A model generated the notes under the pieces. The model saw only the letters and a program-made list of their open reading frames with translations, did no database searches and had not been told where the DNA came from. 64,000 nt of DNA, from the NCBI GenBank assembly GCA_045636325.1, contig JAZTXH010000016.1, positions 62,001-126,000 of the forward strand. The letters are read 5' to 3'. A program made the position numbers and the translations under genes. Shown piece after piece: positions 7,940 through 15,768 of the stretch. This DNA is from CAKSHP01 sp045636325. GTDB taxonomy: Bacteria; Bacillota; Clostridia; UBA1381; UMGS1253. The stretch's first letter is position 1. Every line of letters starts with the position of its first letter.

Positions 7940-8008
7940 AATAAATCATCATAAAACTATCCTCTGATAAATATAATTATTTACAAATTATATTTATGGG
8001 GGGTATAT

Positions 8009-8539
8009 ATGAAAAGGTCAGTTATAATATGGCAGGTTGCAGGTTTTATGTTCACATCTGTTGTCGGTGTTTTATTTCATTTTCTTTTTGATTTTACAAA
8101 TGGAAATGTTTTAGCAGCACTTATTTCTCCGGTTAACGAATCAATATGGGAGCATACGAAACTTATGTTTTTTCCTATGCTTTTGTTTGCAACCATTCAA
8201 AGCCGTTTTATGAAAGAAAAAAATATAAATTTTTGGTGTATAAAGCTTATCGGGATAGTAACGGCGGTTGTGTTAATTCCTGCGTTTTATTATATTTTAA
8301 AAAGCATACTTGGTGTTGTACCTGACATAGTGAACATTGTAATATTTTTTGCAGTTGCCTTTTCGGGATATCTTTTAGAAACAATTCTTTTAAATAAGAA
8401 TTTTATAAACTGCAAGCATAATAATGTTGTGGTTCTTATTCTGATTTGTATAATAATAGGATATGTGGTTTTAACGTTTGTGCCACCGCACGTTCCGCTT
8501 TTTGAAGACCCCGTTAATAACACTTACGGATATATGTAA
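8009..8539 (+). CDS. Small integral membrane protein, DUF6512-like
   Basis: 176 residues with about five membrane helices. The conserved-looking segment SPVNESIWEHTKLMFFPML near residue 43 and the C-terminal PPHVPLFEDPVNNTYGY match a family of short unnamed clostridial membrane proteins that I recall as DUF6512. The function is unknown. A GGGGGG tract precedes the ATG. It sits just outside the right direct repeat, so it is probably core sequence. Confidence 0.7.
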   Translation: MKRSVIIWQVAGFMFTSVVGVLFHFLFDFTNGNVLAALISPVNESIWEHTKLMFFPMLLFATIQSRFMKEKNINFWCIKLIGIVTAVVLIPAFYYILKSILGVVPDIVNIVIFFAVAFSGYLLETILLNKNFINCKHNNVVVLILICIIIGYVVLTFVPPHVPLFEDPVNNTYGYM

Positions 8540-8735
8540 AAACAGTAAGAATATATAAATTTTTAATTTATGTACAATGGTGTAAAACAAAGTTAAGGTA
8601 ATAAAATGCTTTCTAATATGCAAGTTGACCGTATTTAATGTATCAGTCAGGTGTTTTAAAAAAATAGAAAAAACAATGCGGACTTATCATTTGAGTTAGA
8701 TTTGTAAACAAATAATAAACTGGAAAGTATTCCAC

Positions 8736-8764
8736 TTGAAAAAAAGTCAAAAATATTTTATAAT
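8736..8764 (+). promoter_or_regulatory. Promoter of the phosphodiester glycosidase gene
   Basis: TTGAAA (8736-8741), 17-bp spacer, TATAAT (8759-8764), about 20 bp before the start codon. Confidence 0.7.
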
Positions 8765-8783
8765 AAATATACGGAGGTGGCTT

Positions 8784-11051
8784 ATGAAAAGGTTTATTTT
8801 ATTTGTTTTGTGCATCTTTTCAATTGTAGGTTTAAATGTTAACAGTGCAGTTGCAAAAGAGATTTATAAAGTTGTTAATACTGAAGATATTGCACCGGGA
8901 GTAACGCTTACAAGAGTTAATGCTTTTTACAGCGGATACGACCTTACATATTCATATATAACAGCGGACCTTACTAATTCGGGAGTTGGTTTATCGCTTT
9001 TAAAAAGCAGTAAGGGAATTAATGAAAGAGAAACTGTAGAAAATCTTGCAAAAACAGAGGATAATATAATTGCGGCTATAAATGCAGATTTTTTTGCAAT
9101 GAGTAATAACAGTTATAGTCAGGGGATAGAATATAAGGACTCTAAGCTGTTGCAGTCGCCTATTGATACTGCGGCCTTTGCCGGTGGATTTTTATATGAT
9201 AATAAGCTTTTGCTTTCAAATATAGATTTTCATATTATGATTGTGGCACCCGATTTGGAGTATCGGGAGGTTTACAGGCTGAATAAGCCTATGGAGCTTT
9301 ACGGAGCACTTTTAATGTATACTGCAGATTATAATGATGGATGCTCACCGGCACCCGGGGACGGTGTTGTGGAGATGATAGTAGAAGATGATGTTGTTAT
9401 TGGGTTTAACCGCACAAAGACACCGGTAAAAATTCCTGAAAACGGATATGTGCTTGAAATATCGGAAATGGACCCGTTTTTAAGCGGACATTTCAAAGAG
9501 GGGGACACGGTAAAAATTGAAACGTACATTACCCCTACCCTTGAAAATCTTACAATGGCATTCGGCGGGGGGAGCCTTCTTTTAAAAGATGGTCAAATTG
9601 TTAAATTTACAAATAATGCTGCCGGGAATAACCCAAGAAGTGCAGTAGGCACTGACAAAAGCGGAACAAAAATATATCTTATGGCGGTTGATGGCAGGCA
9701 GACTAAAAGCCGCGGTGTAAGCCAAACTGAGCTTGCAGAGCTTATGAAAGAAATAGGCTGTACAGAGGCGATGAACCTTGATGGTGGCGGCTCAAGCTAT
9801 ATGGTTTCGAAAGCGTGGGGTGAAAAAGGATTAAAAACTGTTAACAACCCCATTGAGACAAGAAAGGTTATAAATGCAATAGGTGTAAAAAGTGATGCGA
9901 AAGGAAACGGAAAGCTTGAAAGCTTAAAGCTTGAAATTGATAATAGTTGCATTTATTCAGGCGGTAAAAGTATACTTAAGGTGAGCGGGGCGGACAGTGC
10001 GTATAATCCGGTTACGATTGATAAAAAAGCACTTGAGTTTAATTATGCCAGTCTTATAGACAAAGATTTGAATTTTTCCGCTGAACACGGCGGTGTTTAT
10101 GAGATATATGCAATCTGTGCTGGAGTAGAGTCAAATACTGTTAAGGTAACAGTGGTTGAAGATATTACAGGCATAGATCTAGCTGCAGTTTATGAGCTTA
10201 AAAAGCCTGAGGATACATTGGCGATTGACATACGGGTGTATGATGCTTGCGGAAATTACGTTTCAGCACCATGGCAAGATTTTAAAATAAGTATAGACGG
10301 TGATGCGGCAGAGTTTAAAGATGGCAAATTAATTGCAAAAGAAGAGGGCGAAGCTATTCTTAAAGTGAAAAAAGGAAGTGTTGAAGCCTACAGCAAGATA
10401 AAGGTTGCAAGCGGAGGTAAGGTATATACAAAGCCTCAGGATGTTGTTTTGGACTCTGTCAATAAAAAAGTAGCAAAGCCCGAAAAAACTTTTGTATACA
10501 CTGCGCTTAATGATACAGAAAAGACCTTGTATGACGTTTTATACACAAAGAGGCTTGCAAAGATTTTGAAAAGTTATGAAAGAGTAGGGATTCTGGGAAA
10601 TCAGGTGCACCCCGAATTTGACAATATATATTGCGTAAATTACGATAAATATATGTGCCTTAAAAAAGACGGCACAATCTTTTTGAGCCTGCCAACTAAA
10701 AACGGCTCTGTAAGAAGCGCAGATTCTTCGGCTTATGATAAAATAAGAGCAGATTTAAGCAAAGCTGATGAAAAAAATGTGTTTGTTACAACTGACGGAT
10801 ATTTTAACTTAAGCGGAACAGAATTTGAAGCATTAAAAGCTGTTTTAAAGGAAAGCGGAAAGAATGTTTTTGTTATTCAGCGCGGAGGTTCAAATTCTGT
10901 AAAAATTATTGATGGTATAAGATTTTTTACAGTGTCTGACAATAAAAAATATTCCGATTTGCTTGATGCAACAAAAAGCCTTAAAATGCTTGTTTTTGAA
11001 ATAAAAGAAGATAAAGTTTATTACACATTTGAAAATGTGTTCGAGATTTAA
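8784..11051 (+). CDS. Exported phosphodiester glycosidase (NAGPA) family protein with Ig-like domains
   Basis: 755 residues; the ATG at 8784 has ACGGAGGTGG just upstream. The signal peptide ends near AVA at residue 23. A NAGPA-type catalytic domain spans about 40-385: IAAINADFF, RSAVGTDKSGTKIYLMAVDG and the MNLDGGGSS motif near residue 332 are diagnostic. These enzymes cleave sugar-phosphate diesters, plausibly teichoic acid-like polymers in the wall. Two Ig-like/BIG modules follow (about 395-555). The last 180 residues look like a calcineurin-type phosphoesterase fold (RVGILGNQVHP, FVTTDGYF) without clear metal ligands. Confidence 0.88.
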   Translation: MKRFILFVLCIFSIVGLNVNSAVAKEIYKVVNTEDIAPGVTLTRVNAFYSGYDLTYSYITADLTNSGVGLSLLKSSKGINERETVENLAKTEDNIIAAINADFFAMSNNSYSQGIEYKDSKLLQSPIDTAAFAGGFLYDNKLLLSNIDFHIMIVAPDLEYREVYRLNKPMELYGALLMYTADYNDGCSPAPGDGVVEMIVEDDVVIGFNRTKTPVKIPENGYVLEISEMDPFLSGHFKEGDTVKIETYITPTLENLTMAFGGGSLLLKDGQIVKFTNNAAGNNPRSAVGTDKSGTKIYLMAVDGRQTKSRGVSQTELAELMKEIGCTEAMNLDGGGSSYMVSKAWGEKGLKTVNNPIETRKVINAIGVKSDAKGNGKLESLKLEIDNSCIYSGGKSILKVSGADSAYNPVTIDKKALEFNYASLIDKDLNFSAEHGGVYEIYAICAGVESNTVKVTVVEDITGIDLAAVYELKKPEDTLAIDIRVYDACGNYVSAPWQDFKISIDGDAAEFKDGKLIAKEEGEAILKVKKGSVEAYSKIKVASGGKVYTKPQDVVLDSVNKKVAKPEKTFVYTALNDTEKTLYDVLYTKRLAKILKSYERVGILGNQVHPEFDNIYCVNYDKYMCLKKDGTIFLSLPTKNGSVRSADSSAYDKIRADLSKADEKNVFVTTDGYFNLSGTEFEALKAVLKESGKNVFVIQRGGSNSVKIIDGIRFFTVSDNKKYSDLLDATKSLKMLVFEIKEDKVYYTFENVFEI

Positions 11052-11052
11052 A

Positions 11053-11084
11053 AAAAAGCCTTACAAAAAGCAAGGCTTTTTTTG
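11053..11084. terminator. Bidirectional terminator
   Basis: AAAAAAAGCCTT pairs with AAGGCTTTTTTT, serving both the glycosidase gene and the convergent nfo. Confidence 0.85.
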
Positions 11085-11113
11085 ATAAAATACTGTAAAA
11101 TCTATAGAAAAAC

Positions 11114-11944
11114 TTATCTATACAAGCCTTTCAGCAATTTAATCTCTTTTGCATACCCATCAAGTTCGTTTGGAGTTTCTAAAATCATTGGCAGATTTTT
11201 TAAATATTTATTATTAATCACCTTTTCGAAGGTTTCAATGCCAAGTGAGCCTTCGCCGATTTTTGCGTGCCTGTCTTTATGTGATGAAAAGGGATTTAAG
11301 CTGTCATTTAAATGCAGGGCACAAAGTTTATTTATGCCAATAATTTTATCAAAATCTTCTAAACATGCATCAAGATTTCCGTTTATATCATATCCCCCGT
11401 CATAAATATGGCAGGTGTCTAAACATACACCAATTTTATCTTTTAATTCAACATTGTCAATTATACTTTTTATTTCTTCAAATCGGCTTCCGATTTCACT
11501 GCCTTTGCCTGCCATTGTTTCCAAAAGAACAGTTGATTTAATATTGGGATTTAAAACACGGTTAAGCAAATCTGAAATTTGCTTTATGCCGGTAGCAACA
11601 CCCTGACCGACATGACTTCCGGGGTGAAAATTATAATAATTTTCACCAAGAAGATTTAGGGTATTTAAATCTTCTGTCATCATTGTAAATGCAAGCTTTC
11701 GTATGACTTCATCAGCTGAGCAGGCATTCATTGTATATGGGGCATGGGCAACAAGTTTTGCAAAGTTATTTTCCAAAAGAAAAGCTTTTAAGGCAGTAGC
11801 ATCAGATAAATCTACTTCCTTTGCTTTGCCGCCGCGGGGATTTCTTGTAAAAAACGCAAAGGTATTTGCCCCAATTTGCTCTGCGACCTTGCCCATATTT
11901 AAAAAGCCTTTTGAAACTGATAAGTGACAACCTATATTAAGCAT
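11114..11944 (-). CDS. nfo: Endonuclease IV (AP endonuclease)
   Basis: 276 residues, the normal length. TIM-barrel Zn enzyme motifs are present: IGCHLSVSKGF, VAHAPYTMN, FHPGSHVG, VLLETMAGKG, GVCLDTCHIYDGGYD, HLNDSLNPFSSHKDRHAKIGEG (in part) and LETPNE. It incises 5' of abasic sites in base-excision repair, in the cytosol. AAAGGA precedes the ATG. Divergent from spoIIAA. Confidence 0.95.
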   Translation of the reverse strand: MLNIGCHLSVSKGFLNMGKVAEQIGANTFAFFTRNPRGGKAKEVDLSDATALKAFLLENNFAKLVAHAPYTMNACSADEVIRKLAFTMMTEDLNTLNLLGENYYNFHPGSHVGQGVATGIKQISDLLNRVLNPNIKSTVLLETMAGKGSEIGSRFEEIKSIIDNVELKDKIGVCLDTCHIYDGGYDINGNLDACLEDFDKIIGINKLCALHLNDSLNPFSSHKDRHAKIGEGSLGIETFEKVINNKYLKNLPMILETPNELDGYAKEIKLLKGLYR

Positions 11945-12009
11945 AAAATCAATCCTTTATTACTTTATTTTTTTATTATAGCAGATAATTTAAGCACGTG
12001 TCAATAACG

Positions 12010-12114
12010 GGATTGGCTTTTAAAATCAGAAAAATTTTGCAAGCAAATTTTATTAAAGTCGGATTTTGTCAGTCAAAAGACAATATATGACAAAATTAGT
12101 GCGAAAACATGGCA
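12010..12114 (+). repeat. 105-bp dispersed repeat, copy 1
   Basis: The stretch from GGATTGGCTTTTAAAATC to GCGAAAACATGGCA recurs in reverse complement at 29128-29232 with a single substitution. It contains an AAAATTTTGC/GCAAATTTT palindrome and a TTTTGTCA...TGACAAAA inverted repeat around GTCAAAAGAC. It fills most of the gap between nfo and spoIIAA. No open frame spans it. Confidence 0.9.
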
Positions 12115-12138
12115 GGAGTTTTTAATTTAATATAAAAT
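12113..12138 (+). promoter_or_regulatory. Possible SigH-type promoter of the spoIIA operon
   Basis: CAGGAGTT followed at 11 bp by ATAAAAT approximates the SigH pattern AGGAWWT...RNNGAAT, with a mismatch in the -10. TGACAAA sequences at 12064-12070 (inverted) and 12088-12094 weakly resemble Spo0A boxes but lie inside the dispersed repeat. In known spore formers spoIIA is transcribed by SigH with Spo0A~P. Confidence 0.4.
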
Positions 12139-12197
12139 ATTTAAAAAGTATAAAAATTTTATACCCAAAAAACTTATTTAAACAAGAGGAGATAAAA

Positions 12198-12533
12198 ATG
12201 GAAATTGTTTACAACCCGCAGAAAAAAGTGCTTGTGGTAAAGCTTATTAAAGCAATAGACCATCACACAGCAAAAGAAATAAGGCAAACGGTGGATTTGT
12301 ATTTTGCAGACACAAAGGCAAATCACATAGTGTTTGATTTATCTAAGCTTGAATTTATGGACAGTTCAGGAATAGGATTGATAATGGGAAGATATAAATT
12401 TATTTCTCCCATCGGCGGAAAAGTAATTCTTTCTGGAGTAGATGAGCAAACCGATAGAATTATGAAAATATCAGGTATTTATAAAATTGCAGGACACGCA
12501 CGAAGCGTATCGGAAGCTATCGAAATGCTTTAA
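12198..12533 (+). CDS. spoIIAA: Anti-anti-sigma factor SpoIIAA
   Basis: 111-residue STAS-domain protein. The phosphorylatable serine lies in KLEFMDSSGIGLIMGRY, identical in layout to known SpoIIAA. Dephosphorylated by SpoIIE, it captures SpoIIAB and frees SigF in the forespore. AAGAGGAG precedes the ATG. First gene of the three-gene spoIIA operon. Confidence 0.95.
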   Translation: MEIVYNPQKKVLVVKLIKAIDHHTAKEIRQTVDLYFADTKANHIVFDLSKLEFMDSSGIGLIMGRYKFISPIGGKVILSGVDEQTDRIMKISGIYKIAGHARSVSEAIEML

Positions 12534-12546
12534 GGAGGGTAGAAAA

Positions 12547-12972
12547 ATGAAAAACCAAATGATTCTTGAATTTGATTCCCTTTCGGAAAATGAAAGTTTT
12601 GCAAGAATTGCCGTTGCATCTTTTGTTATTCCCTGCGACCCTGAGCTTGAAATTTTATGCGATATAAAAACTGCAGTTTCAGAGGCGGTTACAAATGCCG
12701 TTGTGCACGGTTATAAAAATAGTGCTGAAGGTAAAATTACGATTGCCTGTGATTTGGAGGACGGTCTTTTAAGGGTTCAGGTTAGCGATAAGGGTAAAGG
12801 AATTGCAGACATAAAAAAGGCAATGGAGCCTATGTATACCGAAGATGAATCCGGAGAGAGAAGCGGCATGGGATTTACGGTTATGAGTGTGTTTATGGAC
12901 AGCATAGATGTAAAAAGCACACCTGATAAAGGTACTGATGTTTATATGACAAAGCGTATTTGCAGGCGGTAA
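12547..12972 (+). CDS. spoIIAB: Anti-sigma F factor / kinase SpoIIAB
   Basis: 141 residues, GHKL ATPase/kinase. The N-box is TAVSEAVTNAVVHGY, the G1 box VSDKGKGI and the G2 region ERSGMGFTVM. It binds SigF or phosphorylates SpoIIAA. Start ATG at 12547 with AAGGAGGG upstream; only 13 bp separate it from spoIIAA. Confidence 0.95.
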   Translation: MKNQMILEFDSLSENESFARIAVASFVIPCDPELEILCDIKTAVSEAVTNAVVHGYKNSAEGKITIACDLEDGLLRVQVSDKGKGIADIKKAMEPMYTEDESGERSGMGFTVMSVFMDSIDVKSTPDKGTDVYMTKRICRR

Positions 12973-12983
12973 GGGGTGCTTTG

Positions 12984-13667
12984 GTGAAAAGTGAAATTGA
13001 AGTTAAAAAAAATGAAAAAGAGGCTTTATTTAACGCACATAAAGGACTTATTTTAAGCATTGCAAAAAGATTTTCGGGGCGCGGCGTCAGCATAGAAGAG
13101 CTTTTTCAGATTGGATGTGTAGGTTTTTTAAAAGCAACTGCCGGCTATGAGAAAAATTACGGAACAAAGCTTTCTACATATGCAGTGCCGTTCATAATGG
13201 GAGAAATTAAAAAGTTTTTTCGTGATGACGGTCAGATAAAGGTTTCAAGAAGCGTAAAAACATTGTATCTTAAAATCTGTGCGGTAAAAGACGGATACAT
13301 AAAACAGTATGGAACAGAACCGGATGTTTCATATATAGCACAAATTCAAAAAGTAAGCCCCGAGGATGTGTGGCAGGCACTTTTATCAATGAGCCATGTG
13401 TCGTCTATTTATGATGAAGATGGCAGGGTAACTGACACTGTGCTTAAGGTTTCGGATAATTCGCAGGAAAATATATGCGACAGAATAAGCATAGAAGAGG
13501 CACTTAAAAAATTACCGCCTATGCTTTTAGCTGTTATACAGAAAAGGTATTTTTTAAATATGACACAAAGTCAGACAGCAAAAATATTAAATACCAATCA
13601 GGTGCAAATTTCAAGACTTGAAAAAAAGGCTATAGCATTATTAAAGGGAATGCTTGGAGATGAATAA
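12984..13667 (+). CDS. sigF: Forespore RNA polymerase sigma factor SigF
   Basis: 227 residues. Region 2 contains IEELFQIGCVGFLKA and YATYAVPFIMGEIKKF-like core (LSTYAVPFIMGEIKKFFRDDG); region 4 ends with the helix-turn-helix MTQSQTAKILNTNQVQISRLEKK. GTG start at 12984 with AAGGGG upstream. It directs early forespore genes once released from SpoIIAB. SigG is similar, but the position behind spoIIAB fixes the assignment. Confidence 0.95.
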   Translation: MKSEIEVKKNEKEALFNAHKGLILSIAKRFSGRGVSIEELFQIGCVGFLKATAGYEKNYGTKLSTYAVPFIMGEIKKFFRDDGQIKVSRSVKTLYLKICAVKDGYIKQYGTEPDVSYIAQIQKVSPEDVWQALLSMSHVSSIYDEDGRVTDTVLKVSDNSQENICDRISIEEALKKLPPMLLAVIQKRYFLNMTQSQTAKILNTNQVQISRLEKKAIALLKGMLGDE

Positions 13668-13699
13668 AAAGATTTTACGAATTGTTTACAGTATGTTAA

Positions 13700-13728
13700 T
13701 TGACTTTAATAAAAGCAATGTGTATAAT
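13700..13728 (+). promoter_or_regulatory. Distal promoter upstream of pgcA
   Basis: TTGACT (13700-13705), 17-bp spacer, TATAAT (13723-13728). Its transcript would begin near 13735 and run through a GAGAG...CTCTC hairpin before the proximal promoter. Confidence 0.65.
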
Positions 13729-13807
13729 TAAAATGCAAAGAAAAAGTGAGAGCTGCCTGTAAAAACTCTCCCCTCAAAATTCCCTTAAATTTTTTGTTAT
13801 ATATATA

Positions 13808-13837
13808 TTGACTAACATACCACTTATTTGGTAAAAT
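13808..13837 (+). promoter_or_regulatory. Proximal promoter upstream of pgcA
   Basis: TTGACT (13808-13813), 18-bp spacer, TAAAAT (13832-13837). The predicted transcript starts just before the hairpin-rich leader. Confidence 0.55.
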
Positions 13838-13843
13838 AATACT

Positions 13844-13930
13844 TGAAGGTGGCTTAACTTATTTCTTTGAAATAAAAGCTCCTTTTGCCTAACGGAAAAT
13901 ATTGTGTCCGCAGGCCGAGGGAGTTTTTTA
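13844..13930 (+). promoter_or_regulatory. Attenuator-like leader of pgcA
   Basis: Hairpin 1 pairs AAGG..GCTT (13846-13855) with AAGC..CCTT through an inner TTATTTC-TTT-GAAATAA stem. Hairpin 2 pairs CTCC (from 13880) with GGAG (to 13923) through GCC/GGC and CGGA/TCCG, and is followed by TTTTTT. CTCC belongs to both, so the hairpins exclude each other, as in transcription attenuators and riboswitches. The pgcA ribosome site lies about 20 bp after the T-run. No known riboswitch class was recognised. Confidence 0.55.
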
Positions 13931-13967
13931 GTTCGTATAAGAACAACTAAAGGGAGGTATAATTGTA

Positions 13968-15704
13968 ATGAGAAAAAGTTCAAAAGAGTTAATGAATTAC
14001 TGGATTGAAAGTGATGTGCTTTCAGATTCAGAAAAAAACGAATTAAAAAATGTTTCAGATAACGAAGCGGAGATAGAAGAAAGATTTTACTGTGATTTGG
14101 AGTTTGGTACTGCGGGTATGCGCGGTATTATAGGAATGGGAACCAACAGAATGAATATTTATACTGTGCGCCGTGCGGCTCAGGGTATGTGTTCTTATGT
14201 TATAGATAAAAATGCTCAGAAAGAGGGCGTAGTTATCGGATATGATACACGCTATTTTTCGAAGGAATTTGCGTATGAAACTGCAAGGGTGCTTGTGGCA
14301 AACGGAATTAAAGCGTATTTGTTTGATGTGGTACATGCAACTCCTGAGGTATCATTTGCAATAAGATATTATAATGCAGCTGCAGGTGTTATGATTACCG
14401 CAAGCCACAATCCGAAAGAATATAACGGATTTAAAGCATATGGCCCTGACGGCGGTCAGTTCCCACCTGAAGCAAGTGACATAATCGGCGGTGTGGTAAA
14501 CAGCTATGATGTGTTCCGTGATGTAAAAATTCTTTCTGACGAAGAAGTAAACAAAAGCGATTTGCTTGTTATGATAGGAAAAGAGGTTGACGAGGCTTTT
14601 CTTGAAGCTGTTTTAAAGCAGAGAGTAAATCCCTACGTTATAAGTGAAGTGGCAGACGATTTTAACTTGATTTATACTCCTCTTCACGGAACAGGACTTC
14701 GCCCTGTATGTGAAGCGCTAAAGCGTGCGGGGATAAAAAATCTTATTGTTGAACCGAAACAGGCTGAGCCGAATCCGGCGTTTCCGACAGTCAAATCACC
14801 CAATCCTGAAAATAAAGAGTGTTTTACAGATGCAATAGAGCTTGCTAAAAAGAATAATGCATCTTTGATTATAGGAACGGACCCAGATGCTGACCGTGCC
14901 GGTGTTGTTGTGCTTGACAGTGAGGGTGAATACCGCACACTTTCGGGAAATCAGATAGGGGCACTTCTTTGTGAATACATTTTAAGCGCTAAAAAGCAGG
15001 CAGGTACATTAAACGAAAAATGCACAATTATAAAAAGTATTGTTACAACCGAGCTGGCAGATGCTATTGCAGGATACTACGGTGCAAAGGTTGAAAATGT
15101 ACTTACCGGATTTAAATATATAGCACAAAAGATTGCAGAATATGAACAGACTGGCTCAAATGAGTATGTTTTGGGTTTTGAAGAAAGTTACGGCTATCTA
15201 CCCGGAACATATGCTCGTGATAAGGATGCAATCGGCGCAAGCCTTTTGATTGCCGAAATGGCGGCCGAATACAAAAAACAGGGTAAAACCTTGTATGATG
15301 GCCTTATGGAGATATATAACAGATACGGTTATTATGTTGAAAAAACCATTTCTGTTACAATGCCCGGCAAAGATGGCATGGAGAAAATGAAAAAAATGAT
15401 GGAGGATTTAAGAAAAGAGCCTCCTACAGAATTTTACGGGCTTCCGGTATATTGTATGCAGGATTATATGGCAAGCAGACAGTATTTCAGTGACGGAGGA
15501 AAAAATACCCTTGAGTATGCAAAAAGCGATGTTTTAAGATTTATTTTAGAAGACAGAAAAACATCTATCGTTATAAGACCTTCGGGAACTGAGCCGAAAA
15601 TAAAGCTTTATATCGGAACTGTGAGTGTTTCAAATGAAGCAGGAAAAGCAAGGATGGATTTTCTTGAAATGGCAGTAAAAACGACTTTAAAACTTGAACT
15701 TTAA
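13968..15704 (+). CDS. pgcA: Phosphoglucomutase/phosphomannomutase family protein
   Basis: 578 residues, the length of PgcA-type alpha-phosphohexomutases. Motifs in order: FGTAGMRG near residue 46, active-site serine loop MITASHNPKEYNG, metal loop GTDPDADRAG, sugar-specificity loop GFEESYGYLPG and phosphate-binding RPSGTEPKIK. It interconverts glucose-6-phosphate and glucose-1-phosphate, supplying GalU. AGGGAGG precedes the ATG. It has its own promoters and a structured leader. Confidence 0.95.
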   Translation: MRKSSKELMNYWIESDVLSDSEKNELKNVSDNEAEIEERFYCDLEFGTAGMRGIIGMGTNRMNIYTVRRAAQGMCSYVIDKNAQKEGVVIGYDTRYFSKEFAYETARVLVANGIKAYLFDVVHATPEVSFAIRYYNAAAGVMITASHNPKEYNGFKAYGPDGGQFPPEASDIIGGVVNSYDVFRDVKILSDEEVNKSDLLVMIGKEVDEAFLEAVLKQRVNPYVISEVADDFNLIYTPLHGTGLRPVCEALKRAGIKNLIVEPKQAEPNPAFPTVKSPNPENKECFTDAIELAKKNNASLIIGTDPDADRAGVVVLDSEGEYRTLSGNQIGALLCEYILSAKKQAGTLNEKCTIIKSIVTTELADAIAGYYGAKVENVLTGFKYIAQKIAEYEQTGSNEYVLGFEESYGYLPGTYARDKDAIGASLLIAEMAAEYKKQGKTLYDGLMEIYNRYGYYVEKTISVTMPGKDGMEKMKKMMEDLRKEPPTEFYGLPVYCMQDYMASRQYFSDGGKNTLEYAKSDVLRFILEDRKTSIVIRPSGTEPKIKLYIGTVSVSNEAGKARMDFLEMAVKTTLKLEL

Positions 15705-15718
15705 TTTATAAAATATGG

Positions 15719-15768
15719 CGGTGACAATTGTGTTTTAATTGGTTGTCATCGCCTGTTTTTTTAATTTG
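15719..15768. terminator. Terminator between pgcA and the convergent SLH gene
   Basis: GGCGGTGACAA pairs with TTGTCATCGCC (one wobble), followed by TGTTTTTTT. Confidence 0.85.

Noticed and set aside
12064..12094. Spo0A boxes before spoIIA
   Set aside because: The TGACAAA matches differ from TGTCGAA and are also present in the repeat copy before glcK, so they are not specific to sporulation.
13844..13930. c-di-GMP riboswitch before pgcA
   Set aside because: A GCCTAACGG-like segment hinted at the GEMM motif, but the conserved 5' ACGCACAGGGCAAACC-type portion is absent.
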